From: Actinomycetes bacterium
GTDB lineage: Bacteria > Actinomycetota > Actinomycetes > Actinomycetales > Cellulomonadaceae
Assembly (NCBI GenBank): GCA_023460255.1
Contig: JAEWQZ010000285.1
Span: forward strand, 1 to 24,931
Length of the DNA: 24,931 nucleotides
Direction: 5' to 3'
Part shown: piece after piece, positions 20,615-24,931 of the stretch
How the letters are laid out: the number at the start of each line of letters is the position of its first letter
How positions within the stretch are numbered: position 1 is the stretch's first letter
Notes under the pieces: model-generated
What the model was told of the DNA's origin: nothing
What the model saw: only the letters and a program-made list of their open reading frames with translations
Databases searched by the model: none
Position numbers and translations under genes: made by a program

Positions 20615-21439
20615 CTACATCTCCTCGTGGGTGGTGGGGTCGCCGCCGAACAGCCGCCCGTCCGGACGCCCGAGCGCGGTGATCGCCGCGACCTCGTCGT
20701 CGGTCAGCGCGAAGCCGGCCAGGTCGAGGTTCTCCCGCTGCCGCGCCGGGTCGCCCGACTTCGGGATCGGCACCGAGCCCAGGTGCCGGTGCCAGCGCAG
20801 CACCACCTGCGCCGGCGTGACGCCGTGCGCCCGCGCGGCCGCGACGACGGGGGCCGCCTCCCGCACCGGGGCGCCCTTGCCGAGCGGGCTCCACGCCTCG
20901 GTGACGATGCCGTGGTCGGCGTGGAACTCGCGCAGCTCGGTCTGCGGGAAGAACGGGTGCATCTCCACCTGGTTCACCGCGGGCAGGATGCCCGTGGCGT
21001 CCGCGACCCGCTCGAGGTACTCGGGCGTGAAGTTCGAGACGCCGACGGAACGGATCCGCCCCTCCTCCTTCAGTCGGACCATCGCGCGGAACGTGTCGAC
21101 GTACTTGTCGACGCTCGGGTTCGGCCAGTGGATGAGGTACAGGTCGACGACGTCGAGGCCCAGCGCCGCGGCGGACCTGTCGAACGAGGCGAGCGTCGCG
21201 TCGTAGCCGTGGTCGCGGCCGGGCACCTTCGTCGTGACGACGATCCGGTCACGCGGCACGTCCGTGCGCGCCACCGCACGCCCGACGGCGTCCTCGTTGC
21301 CGTAGTTCACCGCCGTGTCGATGAGCCGGTAGCCGGCGTCGAGGGCGCTGAGCACGGCCTCGGTCCCGGCGTCCCCGCGCAGGGGGTAGGTGCCGAAGCC
21401 GACGTCGGGCAGGTGGTGTCCGTCGTTGAGAACAGGCAT
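20615..21439 (-). CDS. aldo/keto reductase
   Basis: A 274-residue NADPH-dependent aldo/keto reductase, full length for the family. The tetrad is Asp41, Tyr46, Lys71 and His104 (IDTAVNYGNE, VTTKVPG, LYLIHWPNP). The NADP-binding end reads VPIPKSGDPARQREN. It reduces carbonyls to alcohols in the cytoplasm; the substrate is not predictable. It lies just downstream of the GH39 gene on the same strand with a 9-bp gap, so it is probably co-transcribed and under the same LacI-type control. Confidence 0.95.
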   Translation of the reverse strand: MPVLNDGHHLPDVGFGTYPLRGDAGTEAVLSALDAGYRLIDTAVNYGNEDAVGRAVARTDVPRDRIVVTTKVPGRDHGYDATLASFDRSAAALGLDVVDLYLIHWPNPSVDKYVDTFRAMVRLKEEGRIRSVGVSNFTPEYLERVADATGILPAVNQVEMHPFFPQTELREFHADHGIVTEAWSPLGKGAPVREAAPVVAAARAHGVTPAQVVLRWHRHLGSVPIPKSGDPARQRENLDLAGFALTDDEVAAITALGRPDGRLFGGDPTTHEEM

Positions 21440-21448
21440 GTCCCGACG

Positions 21449-23095
21449 CTACGGGACGGGCTGGACGATCGACACGACAGCCCACGGGGGGAGCTCGAGG
21501 TCGATCTCGAGGACGCCGTCGTCGGACGCGACCAGGACCCAGCGGGCCAGGGCGTCCGCCGTGGCACGGAGGTCGGCCTCCGCCCGCCGGGTGAGGTTGA
21601 GGGGGCTGCCCATGGCGTGCCACGCCTCGGCGACGTTGCCGTGCTCCCAGTCGAGGCGTTCGACGGCGAGCTCGGCGCGCGGCGGCAGGCCGGTGACCGT
21701 GTGCCGGATGCGCCGCGCCGGACCCACCTGCGCGAGCGCACGGGTGTCGGCGTAGGTGGTGGCGGAGCCGACGCCGCGCGTGCCCATCCCGGCCGGGTAG
21801 TTCGCGAAGAGGCAGGCGAGCCGGCCGTCGTCGTGGCGGGTGAGGACCCCGTCGGGCGTCCGGAGCAGGAGCTGGTTCCCGAGGCGGGCGAGCATCGCCA
21901 TCGCGTGGAACGTCGGCTTGTGGATGCCCTGCTCGTTGACCAGGCCGAAGCCGCCGTGGAACGGGCCGAAGCCGCCGCCGCCCTCTTCGAAGACGTCGGT
22001 GAAGGTCCAGTACGAGACCGAGTCGGCGAGCGCCGCGGCGTTGAGGTAGGCGCGGGTGATGTAGGTCGCCGCGAAGAGGGTGTCGTGGATCGCGTCCCGG
22101 CTGGACGGCGAGGTCGACCACTCGGTGATGTGCAGCTCGGCGTCGGGGTACGGGCTCGCGGCGATGATCTCCCGCATCCGGACGAGGTCGTCGCGCGTGG
22201 CGTCGACGTGGCGGTGGATCGCATGGGGCGACCCGGCGGAGTCGAACGCGTAGTCCGTCGGGTAGAGGTGGACGGTGAGGAAGTCGATCGGCAGGTCGCG
22301 CTCCGCGCACCACTCGACGAACTCGTGGACCCAGACGGGCTGCCAGTCGAGCGCGTCGGGGTCGGGCGCCTCGGCGGTGGCGACCTCGGCCGTCTTGTCA
22401 TGCGTCTCGCCCGCGTACCGGTCGTCGGGCACGAACACGCTCGTGCTCGGCCCGCCGACCTTCAGCTCAGGGTCGATCGCCTTGATGGCCCGCGCCGTCG
22501 CCTCGTAGAGCTCGAAGTACTGCGTGCGCGTGCCGGTCCAGAAATGCGGGACGAGGTTGGGCTCGTTCCACACCTCGATCGGCCACTGCCGGACCTCGTC
22601 GAGGCCGTAGCGCTCGACCCAGTGCTCGACGGTCGCGGTCACGAGGCCGGCCCAGCGCGCCATGTCCGTGGGCGGGCTGCAGTGGGCCTTCCACCAGAAG
22701 AGGGTCTCGGTCTGCGTGGCGAGGTCGCGGGGCATGAAGCCGAGCTCGACGAACGGCCGGGCGCCGGCGTCCAGGATCGCGTCGAACACCTTGTCGACGT
22801 AGGCGAAGGTGTGCGCAGGCTCGGGCAGGGGGGACGGCGGGGCGAAGCCGCCGCCGCCGTCGGTGGCGCGGTACACGAACATGTCGTCGTGGAAGAGCCC
22901 GTGGAAGCGGACGTAGCGGACGCCGAGGACGTCCACGGCCTCGCGGAAGTGGGCCTGCCAGTCGGCCCGCAGCGCCTCGGCCGCCCGGCCCGCGCCGACG
23001 CAGCGGTTCCACACGTGGTGCAGCTCGGCGTCACGGCCGGACCGGGGGGCCCGGCCGTCGATCAGCAGCGGTGACGGCGAGGCGTCGTTCGGCAC
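21449..23095 (-). CDS. xynB: GH39 family glycosidase (probable beta-xylosidase)
   Basis: A 548-residue glycoside hydrolase of clan GH-A, family 39. The acid/base is Glu178 in WPIEVWNEPNL and the nucleophile is Glu325 in LHITEWSTS. Flanking sequences FHGLFHDDMFVY, HLYPTDYAFD and YWTFTDVFEEGG are typical of xylan beta-1,4-xylosidases. There is no signal peptide, so it should act on imported oligosaccharides. GTG 23095 is chosen because AAGGAG precedes it and family sequence begins soon after; the longer frame runs over the regulator's operator. An operator-like site lies 39 bp upstream and the LacI gene is divergent. Confidence 0.92.
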   Translation of the reverse strand: MPNDASPSPLLIDGRAPRSGRDAELHHVWNRCVGAGRAAEALRADWQAHFREAVDVLGVRYVRFHGLFHDDMFVYRATDGGGGFAPPSPLPEPAHTFAYVDKVFDAILDAGARPFVELGFMPRDLATQTETLFWWKAHCSPPTDMARWAGLVTATVEHWVERYGLDEVRQWPIEVWNEPNLVPHFWTGTRTQYFELYEATARAIKAIDPELKVGGPSTSVFVPDDRYAGETHDKTAEVATAEAPDPDALDWQPVWVHEFVEWCAERDLPIDFLTVHLYPTDYAFDSAGSPHAIHRHVDATRDDLVRMREIIAASPYPDAELHITEWSTSPSSRDAIHDTLFAATYITRAYLNAAALADSVSYWTFTDVFEEGGGGFGPFHGGFGLVNEQGIHKPTFHAMAMLARLGNQLLLRTPDGVLTRHDDGRLACLFANYPAGMGTRGVGSATTYADTRALAQVGPARRIRHTVTGLPPRAELAVERLDWEHGNVAEAWHAMGSPLNLTRRAEADLRATADALARWVLVASDDGVLEIDLELPPWAVVSIVQPVP

Positions 23096-23133
23096 GGAGA
23101 GCTCCTTGGCTGGGTCGGGCGCGATCGCATCGT

Positions 23134-23146
23134 CGAAACCGTTTCG
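23134..23146. promoter_or_regulatory. LacI-type operator near the GH39 gene
   Basis: CGAAAC-C-GTTTCG is a perfect inverted repeat and matches the second site at 23244-23256 except for the central base. It lies upstream of the GH39 start at 23095 on the minus strand, where it would block transcription when bound. Confidence 0.75.
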
Positions 23147-23243
23147 CAACGCCGCATCGTGCGGCCAGGCTAGCGGACACCGTCGACGATGAAGAAGAGT
23201 GTGACAGGGTCGGATTCGTGTGTGCACCGCCAGGTCGACTGTG

Positions 23244-23256
23244 CGAAACTGTTTCG
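23244..23256. promoter_or_regulatory. LacI-type operator near the regulator gene
   Basis: CGAAAC-T-GTTTCG, preceded by GTG as the first site is by its complement, lies 23 bp before the regulator start at 23280. Paired with 23134-23146, 110 bp apart, it suggests autorepression and perhaps looping. Confidence 0.75.
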
Positions 23257-23279
23257 GTGCACGACGAGAGACCACAACC

Positions 23280-24320
23280 GTGACCGGACGCGTGTCCCGC
23301 CGGGCGACGCTGGGCGACGTGGCGACCGCAGCGGGCGTCTCCAAGGCGACGGCGTCCAAGGCCCTCAACGGGCGAGACGACGTGGCGGCGGCCACCCGTG
23401 AGCGCGTCCTCGCCGCGGTGGCCGAGCTCGGCTACCGGCCCACGACCCTCCCCGGGCCGGGAGCCACCGCCCGCGGCGCGCTCGCCGTGGTCTTCGACAT
23501 CCCGGCTTCGCCGTACATCCTCAACGTCCTCCAGGGCGTGCTCGCCTCGGCCACCGGCGCCCACCTCGACCTGCTGACCCGGCTCGCCCCCGACCTGTCC
23601 GTGCGCACCCAGCGGGCCGCGGCCCGGGCGTGGGTGACCGACCAGCGCGCGGCCGGGGTGATCGGCATCGTCGGCCTCACGCTCTCCGAGCCGGACGCCC
23701 TGCTCGACGCGGCGGCGCAGGCCGACCTGCCCTTCGTCATGGTCGACCCCATCGACACCCGCCACCACCGGATGGTCAGCGTCGGGTCGAGCAACTGGTC
23801 GGGAGCGCGGGCCGCCACGACCCACCTCATCGGGCTCGGCCACCGGCGCATCGCCTGGATCGGCGGGCCCGAGTCGTCGGGCGCGGCCCGGGACCGCTTC
23901 TACGGCTACCGCGCGGCGCTGGACTCCGCGGGGATCGCGCTCGACGAGGCCCTCGTGCGGTCCGACCACTTCGAGGTGGCCGCCGGCGCGCGGCACGCGC
24001 GCGACCTGCTCGCCCTGGCCACCCCACCGACGGCGATCATCGGCGCCGACGACGAGATCGCCGTCGGCGCCCTCGCCACGGCGCACGAGCTCGGCGTCCG
24101 CGTGCCGGAGGAGCTGAGCATCCTCGGCTTCGACGACACGCCCCAGGCCGCCTGGACGACGCCGCCGCTCACCTCCGTCCACCAGCACCTGGACGGGATG
24201 GGCCGGATCGCCGTGCAGACGGTCCTGGCCATGGCGGCCGGCACCCGGCCGGCGTCGCGCCACCTCGAGCTCGCCACGACACTGACGGTCCGGGCGACGA
24301 CCGGACCCGCGCCGGCCTGA
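23280..24320 (+). CDS. LacI-family transcriptional regulator
   Basis: A 346-residue LacI/GalR regulator. The HTH and hinge occupy residues ~8-55 (ATLGDVATAAGVSKATASKALNG), then the periplasmic-binding-like sensor with SNWSGARAATTHLIGLGHRRIAWIGG and SILGFDDTPQAAWTTPPLTSVHQ. It should repress the divergent GH39-aldo/keto reductase operon until a sugar, probably a xylo-oligosaccharide, binds. GTG 23280 is chosen because it leaves a short basic N-terminus before the HTH. GTG 23292 is an alternative. The upstream region with its operator excludes the longer frame. Confidence 0.95.
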   Translation: MTGRVSRRATLGDVATAAGVSKATASKALNGRDDVAAATRERVLAAVAELGYRPTTLPGPGATARGALAVVFDIPASPYILNVLQGVLASATGAHLDLLTRLAPDLSVRTQRAAARAWVTDQRAAGVIGIVGLTLSEPDALLDAAAQADLPFVMVDPIDTRHHRMVSVGSSNWSGARAATTHLIGLGHRRIAWIGGPESSGAARDRFYGYRAALDSAGIALDEALVRSDHFEVAAGARHARDLLALATPPTAIIGADDEIAVGALATAHELGVRVPEELSILGFDDTPQAAWTTPPLTSVHQHLDGMGRIAVQTVLAMAAGTRPASRHLELATTLTVRATTGPAPA

Positions 24321-24352
24321 GCGTCGGCCTGAGCGTCGGCCGGCGGGCCCCG

Positions 24353-24931
24353 TCAGGGCTCGATGCGCACGTCCGTCCCGCCGAGCCGGGCGCGGAACCC
24401 GTCGTCCTGCACGGTGACGTCGAGCAGCACCAGCCCGTCGGGCAGGCCTTCGATCCGGTGCTCGATCGTGACGAGCTCGCGCGCGAGCGCCCCGAGCAGG
24501 TCGGCGACGACCGGAGGCCCGCCGAGGTCGATCGTGCGGGGCTCGATGACCAGCAGCCCGTCGCGGACGCGGACGGTGCCGGTCGCCTCGACGTCCAGCA
24601 CCCGGCCGAGCGCCTCGAACGAGCGGTGCACGGCCGCCTGGTCCGGGCTGCCGCGTACCGGCCCGACCACCACGTCGGGCCCGACCTGCCCGGCCACCAG
24701 CTCGAACGGGACCGTGGCGTCGACGGTCAGCGTCCCCGCGACCAGGCCCGACGCACCCGTCCGGACGTCCTGCCCGGACACGACGACGTCGTGCAGCACG
24801 CCGTCCGGGGACGCGAGCTGCTGCGCGTCCAGCGTCAGACCGGTCAGCCACAGGTCGCCGGCCGCGAGGTCGCCGGGCGGCCGGTCCGCCGAGGAGCCGG
24901 GCGCCGACGGCGTGGTAGCCCGCGGGTCCGC
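24353..24931 (-). CDS. DUF2993 (LmeA-like) protein, cut by window end
   Basis: The frame is open from the stop at 24353 to the window edge; the 5' end is missing. The visible ~190 residues include DLWLTGLTLDAQQLASPDGVL, ATVPFELV, GLLVIEPRTIDLGG and ALARELVTIEHRIEGLPDGL, typical of DUF2993 proteins such as LmeA, which are secreted or membrane-associated phospholipid-binding beta proteins of Actinobacteria. An internal GTG at 24799 is not the real start because the domain already begins upstream of it. The role here is not known. Confidence 0.8.
   Translation of the reverse strand, partial: ADPRATTPSAPGSSADRPPGDLAAGDLWLTGLTLDAQQLASPDGVLHDVVVSGQDVRTGASGLVAGTLTVDATVPFELVAGQVGPDVVVGPVRGSPDQAAVHRSFEALGRVLDVEATGTVRVRDGLLVIEPRTIDLGGPPVVADLLGALARELVTIEHRIEGLPDGLVLLDVTVQDDGFRARLGGTDVRIEP

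Noticed and set aside
20627..23074. Long plus-strand open frame opposite the aldo/keto reductase and GH39 genes
   Set aside because: It spans two well-recognised minus-strand genes and has the composition of a GC-driven antisense frame.
23031..24851. Long minus-strand open frame opposite the LacI gene
   Set aside because: It is low-complexity Arg/Gly/Ala sequence with no motif, and it overlaps LacI and the DUF2993 gene in another frame.
1..24931. CRISPR array or insertion sequence
   Set aside because: I saw no regularly spaced long direct repeats with unique spacers and no transposase-like protein.

Overview
The window is very GC-rich DNA with actinobacterial habits: GTG starts, purine-rich Shine-Dalgarno sites, several likely leaderless starts and strong third-position GC. 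A GH39 glycosidase under a LacI-type regulator and the general gene style fit a Cellulomonas/Cellulosimicrobium-like member of the Micrococcales. The genus is an inference.

Layout. (1) 1-1161: left chromosomal flank with one putative lipoprotein gene. (2) 1162-1246: an intact tRNA-Ser(GGA). (3) 1193-17147: a ~15.8 kb integrated mobile element. It is bounded by a 107-bp direct repeat (105 of 107 positions identical by eye) that covers the 3' part of the tRNA gene plus its downstream hairpin. A perfect 23-bp copy of a tandem 12-bp-period sequence lies just inside each end and is probably the integrase arm site. (4) 17148-24931: right chromosomal flank with an alpha/beta hydrolase, a flavodoxin-like protein, a Dabb-domain protein, an AAA ATPase of the DUF4143 type, an aldo/keto reductase, a GH39 glycosidase with a divergent LacI regulator, and the end of a DUF2993 gene cut by the window edge.

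The mobile element carries, left to right: a HigB-like toxin with a HigA-like antitoxin fused to an ImmA/IrrE-type metallopeptidase domain; a membrane/coiled-coil protein of unknown function; a tyrosine integrase and its excisionase, adjacent on the minus strand; a MobF/TraA-type relaxase-helicase on the minus strand; a winged-helix plus nucleotidyltransferase protein; a two-gene DGQHR (DndB-like) + HNH unit; a cytosine-C5 restriction-modification cluster (Vsr, methyltransferase, probable PD-(D/E)XK endonuclease with a duplicated N-terminal module, DUF7002-like protein); and three small genes at the right end. No type IV secretion, TraB/FtsK-type translocase or replication gene is present, so the element looks like an integrative mobilizable element that borrows a transfer apparatus and delivers defence and addiction cargo.

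The most interesting candidates are the DGQHR-HNH pair, which may be an uncharacterised anti-phage module, the endonuclease with its internally duplicated module, and the att architecture that rebuilds both the tRNA and its downstream hairpin.
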